From positions 310,001 through 374,000 of the forward strand of contig NZ_JABBKX010000002.1 of NCBI RefSeq assembly GCF_012927745.1: a DNA stretch of 64,000 bases. Direction: 5' to 3'. Shown here one piece after another: positions 8,420 through 16,881 of the stretch. The position numbers and the translations under genes were made by a program. The notes beneath the pieces are model-generated. The model searched no databases. It was not told where the DNA came from and saw nothing but the letters and a program-made list of their open reading frames with translations. The first letter of the stretch is position 1; each line of letters begins with the position of its first letter. The stretch is from Neoroseomonas marina. GTDB taxonomy: Bacteria; Pseudomonadota; Alphaproteobacteria; Acetobacterales; Acetobacteraceae.

Positions 8420-9020
8420 TCCGGTCCCGCCCCTGGCACCCGACCCCGACCGGGACGCCCGCCTCGCCGCCTTTCGCGATCTGCTGTTGCGCTGGAACGC
8501 GACGATCAACCTCGTCAGTGCCCGCACGGCCGCCGAGGTCGACAGCCGCCACATCGCCGACAGCCTGCAGCTGGTCCCGCTGCTGCCCCCCGAAGGCCCG
8601 ATCGCCGACCTCGGCTCCGGCGGGGGATTGCCCGGCATCGTCATCGCCGCCGCGCTGCCGGACCGCGAAATCCACCTGGTCGAATCCGACCGTCGCAAGG
8701 CCGCCTTCCTGATCGAGGCCGCCGGCACGCTCGGCCTGAAGGGGGTGAAGGTCCACGCCGCGCGAATCGAGTCCGCGACGCTCCCGCCGCTGCCCGCCGT
8801 CACCGCCCGCGCCCTCGCCCCGCTCGATGCGCTCCTCGCCCATGCGGCGCGATTCCTCGCCCCGGGCGGCATCGCCCTGTTTCCCAAGGGCCGAACCGCC
8901 GAGCAGGAGTTGACGACCGCCGCCGCACACTGGCACTTCACGGCGGAGCGGTTCAGAAGCCGCACGGACCCCGAGGCCACCATCCTTCGCCTGAGCGAGA
9001 TCCGCCGTGCCGGTGACTGA
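8412..9020 (+). CDS. rsmG: 16S rRNA (guanine(527)-N(7))-methyltransferase RsmG
   Basis: 202 aa. It methylates G527 of 16S rRNA using SAM. Seen: the SAM-binding motif [12 protein letters not shown], the preceding HIADSLQL, and [10 protein letters not shown], all in the GidB/RsmG pattern. The GTG start at 8412 forms a GTGA overlap with the mnmG stop and lies within parS site 2. The gene overlaps the start of parA by 14 bp, so rsmG-parA-parB are likely co-transcribed. Confidence 0.95.
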   Translation: MKHPVPPLAPDPDRDARLAAFRDLLLRWNATINLVSARTAAEVDSRHIADSLQLVPLLPPEGPIADLGSGGGLPGIVIAAALPDREIHLVESDRRKAAFLIEAAGTLGLKGVKVHAARIESATLPPLPAVTARALAPLDALLAHAARFLAPGGIALFPKGRTAEQELTTAAAHWHFTAERFRSRTDPEATILRLSEIRRAGD

Positions 9021-9819
9021 TCGTCCCAACCTTCGCATCATCGCCCTCGCGAACCAGAAGGGCGGCGTCGGCAAGACCACCACCGCCATCAACCTCGCCA
9101 CGGCCCTCGCGACGAAGCGCAAGGTGCTGCTGATCGACATGGACCCGCAGGGCAACGCCTCGACGGGGCTCGGCGTGCCCCGCCAGGACCGCGGCGCCGG
9201 CTCCTACGCGCTGCTGACCGGCGAGAAGCCCCTGCACGACCTGCTGCGCCCGACCAAGATTCCGAATCTCACCCTGCTGCCCGCCGACCCCGAGCTCGCC
9301 GGCGCCGAGATCGAACTCGTCGGCCTCGAGAACCGCGAACGCCGTCTGCGGGACGCGCTCGAAGCCCAGGCCGAGGCCCTCGGCGGCACCGAGATCATCC
9401 TGATCGACTGCCCGCCCTCCCTCGGCCTGCTGACGCTCAACGCGCTCGTCGCCTCGCACTCGGTGCTGGTGCCGCTGCAGACGGAGTTCTTCGCCCTCGA
9501 AGGCGTCTCCCAGATCACGCGCACCGTCGAACGCGTCCGCCGCGGCCTGAACCCGGCGCTGGATCTCGAGGGCATCGTCCTGACGATGTTTGATAAGCGG
9601 AATAATCTCTCGGAACTCGTCGCCGCCGACGTGCGCGCCTTCTTCGGGGACAAGGTCTATTCGACCGTCATCCCCCGCAACGTCCGCATCAGCGAAGCGC
9701 CGTCCCACGGGCTGCCGGTCCTCCTCTACGATCACCGCTCGGCCGGGGCGCAGGCCTATGTCAGCCTCGCCGCCGAGCTCCTGAAGCGCGAACGCAAGGC
9801 GAGGAAGTCCGCCGCATGA
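9007..9819 (+). CDS. parA: Chromosome partitioning ATPase ParA (Soj)
   Basis: 270 aa. A deviant Walker A ATPase that forms nucleoid-bound gradients and moves ParB-parS complexes. Seen: KGGVGKTT at residues 18-25, LIDMDPQGNAS, and LIDCPPSLGLLTLNAL. There is no N-terminal helix-turn-helix, so it is the chromosomal Soj type, not a P1-type plasmid ParA. The GTG at 9007 is used; a second GTG two codons later is equally possible. The stop overlaps parB by ATGA. Confidence 0.96.
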   Translation: MPVTDRPNLRIIALANQKGGVGKTTTAINLATALATKRKVLLIDMDPQGNASTGLGVPRQDRGAGSYALLTGEKPLHDLLRPTKIPNLTLLPADPELAGAEIELVGLENRERRLRDALEAQAEALGGTEIILIDCPPSLGLLTLNALVASHSVLVPLQTEFFALEGVSQITRTVERVRRGLNPALDLEGIVLTMFDKRNNLSELVAADVRAFFGDKVYSTVIPRNVRISEAPSHGLPVLLYDHRSAGAQAYVSLAAELLKRERKARKSAA

Positions 9820-10673
9820 AGAAGCCCGCGCGCCTCGGCATGGGGCTTTCCGCCCTGATGGGCGACGCCGCCGCCCCGCCGGCCGCCCCCTCCGGCGCGC
9901 CGCGCACCCTGCCGGTCGAATCCCTCGAACCGAGCCCCTTCCAGGCGCGCTCGACGCCCGACCCGTCCGCGCTCGCCGAGCTCGCCGCCTCGATCAAGGA
10001 ACACGGCATCCTCCAGCCGATCCTGGTCCGCCCCAAGCCCGGCACCGCGGGCAAGTTCCAGATCCTCGGCGGCGAGCGCCGCTGGCGCGCCGCGCAGCAG
10101 GCGAAGCTGCACGACGTCCCGGTCGTGATCCGCGACCTCGACGACCGCGCCGCCATGGCCGCGGGGCTGGTCGAAAACCTCCAACGGGAGGACCTCAACG
10201 CGCTCGAGGAAGCCGAGGGCTACCAGCGCCTGATGGGCGAGTTCGGCCTCAAGCAGGAAAGCCTCGGCCAGGCGGTCGGCAAGTCGCGCAGCCATGTCGC
10301 GAACACGCTGCGCCTGCTGAACCTGCCGCCCAAGGTGCGCGACATGCTGCGCGGCGGCACGCTGTCGGCGGGCCACGCCCGCGCGTTGCTCGGCGCGCAG
10401 GACCCCGAACGCCTCGCCGCCCTGGTGGCGGTGAAGGGGCTGTCGGTTCGCCAGACCGAGGCGCTGGCCGCCGCCGCCCCCCGCGACCCCGCCGCCCGCC
10501 GCGGCGCGAAGCCCGATGCGGATACCGCCGCGCTGGAACGGCGCCTGACCGAGCGCCTGGGCCTGAAGGTCGGGATCAAGGCCGCGGGCAAGGGTGGGAC
10601 CCTCGCGATCACCTACCGCGACCTCGACCAGCTCGACGGCCTTCTGCGTCTGCTCGATCCCGACATGGCGTAA
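9816..10673 (+). CDS. parB: Chromosome partitioning protein ParB
   Basis: 285 aa. ParB is a CTPase clamp that loads at parS and spreads. Seen: the MKKxxRLGMGLSALMGD-type N-terminus that interacts with ParA, the CTP-binding motif GERRWRA (residues 86-92), ENLQREDLNALEEAEGY, and the helix-turn-helix around GKSRSHVANTLRLLNLP; a C-terminal dimerisation domain follows. Two parS sites lie upstream in the same cluster. It is convergent with the acyltransferase gene at 10690, with only 16 bp between. Confidence 0.97.
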   Translation: MKKPARLGMGLSALMGDAAAPPAAPSGAPRTLPVESLEPSPFQARSTPDPSALAELAASIKEHGILQPILVRPKPGTAGKFQILGGERRWRAAQQAKLHDVPVVIRDLDDRAAMAAGLVENLQREDLNALEEAEGYQRLMGEFGLKQESLGQAVGKSRSHVANTLRLLNLPPKVRDMLRGGTLSAGHARALLGAQDPERLAALVAVKGLSVRQTEALAAAAPRDPAARRGAKPDADTAALERRLTERLGLKVGIKAAGKGGTLAITYRDLDQLDGLLRLLDPDMA

Positions 10674-10689
10674 GGCGAGCCCGCCGGCG

Positions 10690-11400
10690 TCACTGCCCCG
10701 ACAGCGCCCGCACGGCGGTTTCGCAGCGCTGCGCGGTTTCCTCCCAGCCGGCGCGGGTCGATGGCAGGTCCTGCGCATGGACCGGGGCGCCGATCGTCAG
10801 CCGCAGCTTCCCAGGGCGCGGGTATTTCCGCGTCGGCGGCCAGGCGGCGAAGGCGCCGTCGAGGTAGCACGGCACGATCGGGACCTCGGTGCCCGCCACC
10901 AGCGCGCCGATGCCGGGCTGGAAGCCGGCCATCACGCCGTCGCGGCAGCGCGTGCCCTCGGGAAAGAGGATGTAGACGAGGCGGTCCTGCAGCAGGCGCT
11001 CGCGCAGCGTCGCGATCTCGCTGGGGCGGGTGCGCTTGCGCCAGATCGGCAGCGCGTTGACGGCATAGGCGGCGAAGGCAGAACCGAGCGTCGAGGTAAA
11101 GAAGGTGTCGCCGGCCGCGAGCGAATGGGCGCGGCGCGCGGCCTCGCCCCGCAGCACGGCGGACAGCGTCAGCGCGTCGAGGTGGCTCGAATGGTTCGCG
11201 ACGATGACGAAGGGCGGGGGCGGAAGGTGCTCGCGCCCCGTGACCTCGAGCCGATGGAAGCCGCGCATGTAGCCGCGCAGCATGGTGCGCCAGGCGCGGC
11301 CGAGGATGAGGCTGCCGAGGCCGCGCTCGCGCGAGAGGCTCTTCAGGCGGTCGGCGCCCTCGAGCCCATGGTCGCGCGCGGGGCGGAGGTCGAATTCCAT
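10690..11400 (-). CDS. 1-acylglycerol-3-phosphate acyltransferase family protein
   Basis: 236 aa. Seen: NHSSHLDALTL (HX4D), FPEGTR (residues about 148-153) and VPIVPCYLDGA, the PlsC-type acyltransferase motifs. It is the last gene of a three-gene operon with a CdsA-like cytidylyltransferase and a CDP-alcohol phosphatidyltransferase. The start ATG at 11400 shares one base with the cdsA stop. The enzyme probably makes a phosphatidic-acid-type acceptor used by its two neighbours. This is a second PlsC-like gene besides 1-463, which argues for a specialised role. Confidence 0.88.
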   Translation of the reverse strand: MEFDLRPARDHGLEGADRLKSLSRERGLGSLILGRAWRTMLRGYMRGFHRLEVTGREHLPPPPFVIVANHSSHLDALTLSAVLRGEAARRAHSLAAGDTFFTSTLGSAFAAYAVNALPIWRKRTRPSEIATLRERLLQDRLVYILFPEGTRCRDGVMAGFQPGIGALVAGTEVPIVPCYLDGAFAAWPPTRKYPRPGKLRLTIGAPVHAQDLPSTRAGWEETAQRCETAVRALSGQ

Positions 11401-12377
11401 CAGGGACCCGTGATCAGCCGCGCCGGCTGGGCCAGGCCGAAGCCGACGAAGAACTGGATGAAGTGGAAGGCGGCCGGGGCGACCAGCAGCAGCGAGTTGA
11501 AGCGATCCAGCACGCCGCCATGGCCGGGCAGGATCGTGCCCATGTCCTTGATGCCGATGTCGCGCTTGATCGAGGACAGCATCAGGTCCCCCGCCTGCGC
11601 GCCGATGCCGACCATCAGGCCGAACAGGATCAGCCAATGCGGCTGCGCCATCGGCGTGCCGCGGAAGATGAAGGACGCGAGCGTCGCGACGAGGATGGTC
11701 GTGACCGTCAGCGCGCCGAGCGCGCCCGAGATCGACTTGTTCGGACTGGTCGCGGGGCAGAGCTTCGGCCCGCCGATCAGCTTGCCGAAGGTGAAGGCGG
11801 CGACGTCGGACAGCGCGACGGTGGTCAGCAGCATCAGCAGGATCGGCCGGTAGCCCGGCTCGTTGGTCATGAAGGACAGGTGCGCGAGGCCTGCGCCGAA
11901 CAGCATGTAGGCGAGGATGCCGAGTGCCGTGCGCTGCACGTAGCCCGCCGGGCGGTCGAGCGGGATGGTGCCGATGGTGATGACGCCGACCGTCAAAGGC
12001 CACAGCGCGACGAAGAAGCCGTACCAATGGTCGAGTGCCGCGAAGTTCGCGGCCAGGATGCCGATCACCACGATGGCGGTGACCAGCGGTTCGCGGAACA
12101 GGCCGGTGGCGCGGTCGAATTCGCGCAGGCACGCGATGCCGAGCAGCGTCACCGCGCCGATCACCCATTCGCGGCCGAGCAGCACCGGGCCCATCATCAG
12201 CGGCAGCAGCAGGCACCAGGATCCGGTGCGCAGCCACAATTCGCGCCGCAGGTCCGGCGTGCCGCGGCCCAGCAGCGTCATCACGCCGATCACGAGGCCC
12301 GCGAAGGCGAGCACGCCCGCCGTCGCGCCGACGATGGCGACGGTGACGGGATGGTCGAAGGCGGCCTGGCGGATCAT
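11400..12377 (-). CDS. CdsA-like phosphatidate cytidylyltransferase (paralogue type)
   Basis: 325 aa with about eight to nine hydrophobic segments. The C-terminal signature SSIKRDIGIKDMGTILPGHGG is followed by VLDRFNS; the usual family signature ends DRxD, so the last Asp is Asn here. The family makes CDP-diacylglycerol from phosphatidate and CTP. Start ATG 12377 overlaps the upstream stop (ATGA). The arrangement resembles the E. coli ynbA-ynbB pair (CDP-alcohol transferase plus CdsA paralogue), so this may be a dedicated paralogue, with the housekeeping cdsA outside the window. Confidence 0.85.
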   Translation of the reverse strand: MIRQAAFDHPVTVAIVGATAGVLAFAGLVIGVMTLLGRGTPDLRRELWLRTGSWCLLLPLMMGPVLLGREWVIGAVTLLGIACLREFDRATGLFREPLVTAIVVIGILAANFAALDHWYGFFVALWPLTVGVITIGTIPLDRPAGYVQRTALGILAYMLFGAGLAHLSFMTNEPGYRPILLMLLTTVALSDVAAFTFGKLIGGPKLCPATSPNKSISGALGALTVTTILVATLASFIFRGTPMAQPHWLILFGLMVGIGAQAGDLMLSSIKRDIGIKDMGTILPGHGGVLDRFNSLLLVAPAAFHFIQFFVGFGLAQPARLITGP

Positions 12378-13015
12378 CGCTTCGCCTCCAGCGCGGCGGC
12401 GGCGGCGGCGAGGCGCCGCCAGGCGGTGAATACCGACCCCAGCGTGATGACGACCAGGACGGCCCAGACCGCCGCGGGGCCGCCGATCTCGCCGGGGATG
12501 ACGGCGCACCAGACGGCAAGGCCCGTGGTCAGTGCCATGCGGTGCTGCTTGGCCATCGGGCCCGCGAAATCCATCGGCGCGCCGGCGGCCTTCGCGGTGG
12601 TGCGGATATAGGCCGTCAGCATGGCGGCGAGCGCGGCGCCGATGCCGAGCGCCAGCGACCCGGCCGCCACGCCGAGCCCCATCAGCACCGCGGTGTCAGA
12701 GACCCGGTCGGGGACCTCGTTGTAGAGCTCGCCGACCGGGGAAGCGACGCCGCGCCCGATCGCGACCATGCCGTCGAGCAGGTTCGCCATCAGCCGCGCC
12801 TGGACCAGCAGGGCGCCGAGCAGCCAGAGCGGGGTCGCGGCCCCCGGCCACCAGGCGACGGCGGCGAAGGCAAGGCCTGCGCCCATCCCGGCCACCATGC
12901 CGACGACCGAGATGCCGTTCGGCGAGGCCCCGCGCGCCACCAGCGCCGCGGCCATGCGTTGCGTCGCGCCGAGGTTGCGCGCCGCGATCGGCCGCCGGTC
13001 CGCTTCGTTCACCAT
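12374..13015 (-). CDS. CDP-alcohol phosphatidyltransferase family protein
   Basis: 213 aa, about six membrane segments. The catalytic region is DGMVAIGRGVASPVGE followed by LYNEVPDRVSD. Compared with the family pattern DGxxAR(x8)GxxxDxxxD, the first D, G, A and the later G and D align, but the Arg is displaced and one Asp is Asn, with an extra Asp four residues further on. It would transfer a phosphatidyl group from CDP-diacylglycerol to an unknown alcohol. First gene of the coupled operon ending in the acyltransferase. The promoter should lie in the 212-bp divergent gap with mutL. Confidence 0.85.
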   Translation of the reverse strand: MVNEADRRPIAARNLGATQRMAAALVARGASPNGISVVGMVAGMGAGLAFAAVAWWPGAATPLWLLGALLVQARLMANLLDGMVAIGRGVASPVGELYNEVPDRVSDTAVLMGLGVAAGSLALGIGAALAAMLTAYIRTTAKAAGAPMDFAGPMAKQHRMALTTGLAVWCAVIPGEIGGPAAVWAVLVVITLGSVFTAWRRLAAAAAALEAKR

Positions 13016-13227
13016 GCCTCACCCCCAAGCTGCGCCCCGACGATGACGCGGCGCGCCCCCATGCCGGAAGGAAGCGCTGCAGGGCTGTAACATGGGCCAC
13101 GCGGCGGTGGCGTGCGAAGGACAGGGTTGTCCGGGCGGGGTCGCCGGCCCGCACCCCCATCACGGACACCGCGGGGGAGAGCCGGTGCCGATTCCGGCGG
13201 GTCGGAAGATGCTCTAAGAACCGACCC

Positions 13228-15015
13228 ATGGACTCCGTCCCCCCGGCCGAGTCGCGCCCCCGCCCGGCGATCCGCCGCCTGCCCGAGACCACCGCCAACC
13301 GCATCGCCGCCGGCGAGGTGGTCGAGCGCCCGGCCGCGGCGGTGAAGGAGATCGTGGAGAACGCCCTCGACGCCGGGGCGTCGCGCATCTCCGTGGTGCT
13401 CGAAGGCGGCGGCATGGACCGCATCCTGGTCGAGGATGACGGCTGCGGGATGTCGGCCGACGACCTCGCCCTGGCGGTGGAACGCCATGCGACGTCGAAG
13501 CTGCCCGAGGAAGCGACGCTGTTCCGCATCGCGACGCTGGGCTTCCGGGGGGAGGCGCTGCCCTCCATCGGCGCGGTGGCGCGGCTGACCATCACCTCGC
13601 GGCCGCAGGACGGCGCGGCGCATCGCATCGCGGTCGAGGGCGGCCGCGTCAGCGAGGTCGCCCCGGCCTCGGGCGCGCCGGGCACGCGGGTCGAGGTGCG
13701 CGACCTGTTCTTCGCCACCCCCGCGCGACGGAAGTTCCTCCGCCACCCGCGCACCGAGGCCGAGCACGCGGTCGAGGCGGTGCGGCGCCTCGCCCTCGCC
13801 TGGCCCGGCGTGAGCTTCCGCGTCGAGAATGATGGGCGGGAGGCGCTGAACCTGCCCGGCACCGATTGGGAGACCCGCATCCGCCAGGTGCTGGGGCCGG
13901 ATTTCGCCGCCGCGGCGGTGCCGGTGGAGGCGGTGGGGATGTCGCTCGACCTGCGCGGCCTGGCGGCGCTGCCGTCCTACACGCGGCCGACGACCATGGC
14001 GCAGCATCTCGTGGTGAACCGCCGGCCGGTGCGCGACCCGCTGCTGCGCGTCGCGCTGCGCGTCGCCTATCGCGACGTGATCGAGGCGGGGCGACATCCG
14101 GCGGCGGCGCTGTTCCTCGACGTGCCGCCCGAGAGCGTGGACGTGAACGTCCACCCGATGAAGACGGAGCTCCGCTTCCGCGAGGGCGATGGCGTGCGCG
14201 GCACGCTGATCAATGCGCTGCGGCGGGCGCTGGCGGTGGGCGCCGGGGCGGCGGTCGCGATGCCGGCGCTCACGCCCGCGGTGCCGCCGGAACCGATGCC
14301 GTCCATGGGCTTCGCGGAATCCTTCGTCCCGCTGACCCCGCCGCCCGCGCCGGTGCCGGTGCAGCGCGCGCTGGGCCTCGCCCCGGTCGCGCCGCCGCGG
14401 CCGGTGCTGCTGACCGAACGCGCGCCCGAGGCGCATCCGCTCGGGCGCGCCATCGCGCAATTCCTCGACACCTATGTCGTCGCCGAGGCGCCGGACGGGG
14501 CGCTGGTGCTGGTCGACCAGCACGCGGCGCATGAACGGCTGACGCATGAGGCGCTGAGCGCGCAGTTGGTCGAAGGCGGCGTGCGGTCCCAGCCGCTGCT
14601 GCTGCCAGCGGTGGTGGACCTCGGCGCGCGGGAGGCGCAACGCCTTCTGGACCATGCGGAGGACCTCGCGCGGCTGGGGCTCGAGATCGAGGGCTTCGGG
14701 GCGGGGGCGGTGCTGGTGCGGGCGTTGCCGGCGCTGCTGGGCAATCCGGAACCGGGGCCGCTGCTGAAGGACCTCGCCGAGGAACTGGCGGAACTCGGGG
14801 AGGCGGCGTCGCTGCAGAAGCGGCTGGATGCGGCGGTGGCGCGGCTCGCCTGCCACGGCAGCGTGCGGGCGGGGCGGCGGCTGACGCCGGCGGAGATGGA
14901 CGCGCTGCTGCGCGCTATGGAAGCGACGCCGCGGGCCGCGACCTGCAGCCATGGACGACCGACCGTGCTGCGGCTGGATGCGGCGGCGCTGGAGCGGATG
15001 TTCGGGCGGCGTTAG
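13228..15015 (+). CDS. mutL: DNA mismatch repair protein MutL
   Basis: 595 aa. The N-terminal GHKL ATPase has ENALDAGA, DDGCGM and GFRGEAL (residues 105-111), and the domain ends near residue 330. After a Pro-rich linker, the C-terminal domain carries DQHAAHERLTHE (about residues 430-441), which matches the endonuclease metal motif DQHAxxExxxxE, plus ACHGSVRAGR and CSHGRP. The protein is therefore predicted to be a nicking MutL, as in bacteria without MutH. ATG 13228 starts directly before the conserved N-terminal RRLPETTANRIAAGEVVERP. mutS is not in the window. Confidence 0.97.
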   Translation: MDSVPPAESRPRPAIRRLPETTANRIAAGEVVERPAAAVKEIVENALDAGASRISVVLEGGGMDRILVEDDGCGMSADDLALAVERHATSKLPEEATLFRIATLGFRGEALPSIGAVARLTITSRPQDGAAHRIAVEGGRVSEVAPASGAPGTRVEVRDLFFATPARRKFLRHPRTEAEHAVEAVRRLALAWPGVSFRVENDGREALNLPGTDWETRIRQVLGPDFAAAAVPVEAVGMSLDLRGLAALPSYTRPTTMAQHLVVNRRPVRDPLLRVALRVAYRDVIEAGRHPAAALFLDVPPESVDVNVHPMKTELRFREGDGVRGTLINALRRALAVGAGAAVAMPALTPAVPPEPMPSMGFAESFVPLTPPPAPVPVQRALGLAPVAPPRPVLLTERAPEAHPLGRAIAQFLDTYVVAEAPDGALVLVDQHAAHERLTHEALSAQLVEGGVRSQPLLLPAVVDLGAREAQRLLDHAEDLARLGLEIEGFGAGAVLVRALPALLGNPEPGPLLKDLAEELAELGEAASLQKRLDAAVARLACHGSVRAGRRLTPAEMDALLRAMEATPRAATCSHGRPTVLRLDAAALERMFGRR

Positions 15016-15027
15016 GCGGCCGGGCAG

Positions 15028-15402
15028 CTACCGGGAAGGCTGCGGTCGATCCGGACAGGGGCCGCAATAGCTTGGCTCCAGGCACCGCAGCCGCATCCAT
15101 TCCTGGAAGTCGACGTTCGGCGGCGGCAGGCCCTGCGTGCATTGAGGGACTGCACTGCTGCCGGGAACCACGGGGGTTCCCTGGCTCCGGATGCCCTCTC
15201 TCGTGGCCGGGATACGTGATTCGAGGCTGCTGGTTGCGGGCGGATCCGGGGGCGGAGGCATGGGTGGCGACGGCGGATTCGGCGTCAGCGGCATTCCCGG
15301 TTGGGCGTGCGCCGATGGGGCGAAAGCGATCAGCACATCAGTCATGAGCCATCGCGCGACGCTGGCATGCGCCGGTCGTTCCGGATGCTTTGCGCGAAGC
15401 AT
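15028..15402 (-). CDS. Small Pro-rich hypothetical protein with possible signal peptide
   Basis: 124 aa. Not recognised. The first 33 residues end in LIAFAPSAHA before QPG, which looks like a signal peptide with cleavage near residue 33; a second Met at residue 20 (15345) is an alternative start. The mature part has a proline-rich stretch (NPPSPPMPPPPDPP) and a Cys-containing tail with CGPCPDRP. It is convergent with mutL, 12 bp away. Composition matches the genome. Alternatively it is a chance frame, so confidence is limited. Confidence 0.4.
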   Translation of the reverse strand: MLRAKHPERPAHASVARWLMTDVLIAFAPSAHAQPGMPLTPNPPSPPMPPPPDPPATSSLESRIPATREGIRSQGTPVVPGSSAVPQCTQGLPPPNVDFQEWMRLRCLEPSYCGPCPDRPQPSR

Positions 15403-15482
15403 GTCGTTGTCCCAGCCACGAGGCGTCCGAGGCTAGAAGCGGACGATGGCCGCGCGCACGCGCAAAGTGCGCCTCGGCGCAC

Positions 15483-16862
15483 TCAGCCCCCCGGCAGCCA
15501 CACCCGAAAGGTGGTGCCGGTGCCTTCCTCGCTTTCGATCGCCAGCGTGCCGCGGTGGCGGTTCACGATGTGCTTCACGATGGCGAGCCCCAGGCCGGTG
15601 CCTCCCGCGCTGCGGGCGCGGCCCTTGTCGACGCGGTAGAAGCGCTCGGTCAGGCGCGGGATGTGCTCGCGCGGGATGCCGGGGCCGTCGTCGGTCACCG
15701 CGATCGTCACGCCGCGGCGCCCGTCCGGCGCGGCGCCGGGCCCGACCGCGAGGCGGATCTGGCCGCGCTCCCGACCATGACGGATCGCGTTGTCGAGCAG
15801 GTTGCGGATCACCTGCGCGACCTGGTCGGCATCGGCGGGGGCGGCGGTGGCGTCAGTTATCTCGGCCAGCAGCTTCGCCTTCCGCATGGCGAGCAGCGGG
15901 GCCATCGCATCGGCCTCGGCCTGTGCCACGGCGGCGACGTCGGCGCGGCCGGCGGGGGCCTGGTGCTCGGCCATCTCGATGCGCGACAGGCCGAGCAGGT
16001 CGTCGATCAGGCGCCGCATGCGGTCGGACTGCTCCGCCATGATGCCGAGGAAGCGCTGCTGCGCCGCCGGGTCGTCGGCGGCGGGGCCGCGCAGCGTCTC
16101 GATGAAGCCGATCAGGCTGGCGAGCGGCGTGCGCAATTCGTGGCTCGCATTGGCGACGAAATCGGCGCGCATGCGCTCGATGGCGCGTTCGCGCGTGCGA
16201 TCGGACAGCAGCACGATGACGCGCCCGCCATCGGCCAGCGGCGGGTCCATCGGGATGATATGCGCGGCGACGTCGCGCGCGACCGGCACCGGCAGCAGCA
16301 CGTCGGCCGTCGCCGGCGTGCCGGCGGCGAGCGCCTTGTCCAGCGCTTCGGCCAGGGCAGGGTGGCGCAACAGGGCGGCGGCGTCGGCGGGCGCCGGGCC
16401 CGCGGGCGGCGGGCCTAGCATCTCCCGCGCGGCCCGGTTGGCGCGCAGCGGGACCCGCGCGGCGGACAGCACGAGCAGGGGATCCGGCAGCACCTCGATG
16501 ATCGCGGCATCGGCCCGCCGCAGCAGGTCCACCTGGGCGTTGCGCTCGGCGAGGCTCCGGGCCAGGCGCGTCACGCCATCGGCCACCGCCTGGACCGAGG
16601 GCAGCAGCGGCGGGACCTGCAGGTCCGGCACGCCGTCCCCCGCCGCGGCGGCGCGGATCTGGCGCGCCAGGCCACCAAGCGCGCCGAGCCACACGCGCGC
16701 CACGGCGGCGCCCGCCAGCAGCGTCGCCACCAGAGCCGCGAGCCCGGCGCCCCATGGCAGCTCCCCGGCGGCCATCAGCAGAAGAAGCGCGGCGGACGGG
16801 ACTCCCGAGACCGCCAGGGCGGCCCGCAGCCAGTGTCGGGCGCGCGGCGCCTCGCCGATCAT
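15483..16862 (-). CDS. PhoR-type sensor histidine kinase, no adjacent response regulator
   Basis: 459 aa. Two N-terminal hydrophobic segments (about residues 12-32 and 38-58) are followed by a PAS-like region, a HisKA domain with phospho-acceptor His241 in NASHELRTPLASL, and a HATPase_c domain with N box NLLDNAIRHG, DDGPGIP and GTGLGLAIVKHI. The architecture and the RADFVANASHELRTP sequence are typical of the phosphate sensor PhoR, but no phoB or pst gene is nearby, so the signal is not assigned. ATG 16862 lies 19 bp after the LpoA-like gene on the same strand. Confidence 0.85.
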   Translation of the reverse strand: MIGEAPRARHWLRAALAVSGVPSAALLLLMAAGELPWGAGLAALVATLLAGAAVARVWLGALGGLARQIRAAAAGDGVPDLQVPPLLPSVQAVADGVTRLARSLAERNAQVDLLRRADAAIIEVLPDPLLVLSAARVPLRANRAAREMLGPPPAGPAPADAAALLRHPALAEALDKALAAGTPATADVLLPVPVARDVAAHIIPMDPPLADGGRVIVLLSDRTRERAIERMRADFVANASHELRTPLASLIGFIETLRGPAADDPAAQQRFLGIMAEQSDRMRRLIDDLLGLSRIEMAEHQAPAGRADVAAVAQAEADAMAPLLAMRKAKLLAEITDATAAPADADQVAQVIRNLLDNAIRHGRERGQIRLAVGPGAAPDGRRGVTIAVTDDGPGIPREHIPRLTERFYRVDKGRARSAGGTGLGLAIVKHIVNRHRGTLAIESEEGTGTTFRVWLPGG

Positions 16863-16881
16863 GCGGCAGCCGAAGGCCGGA

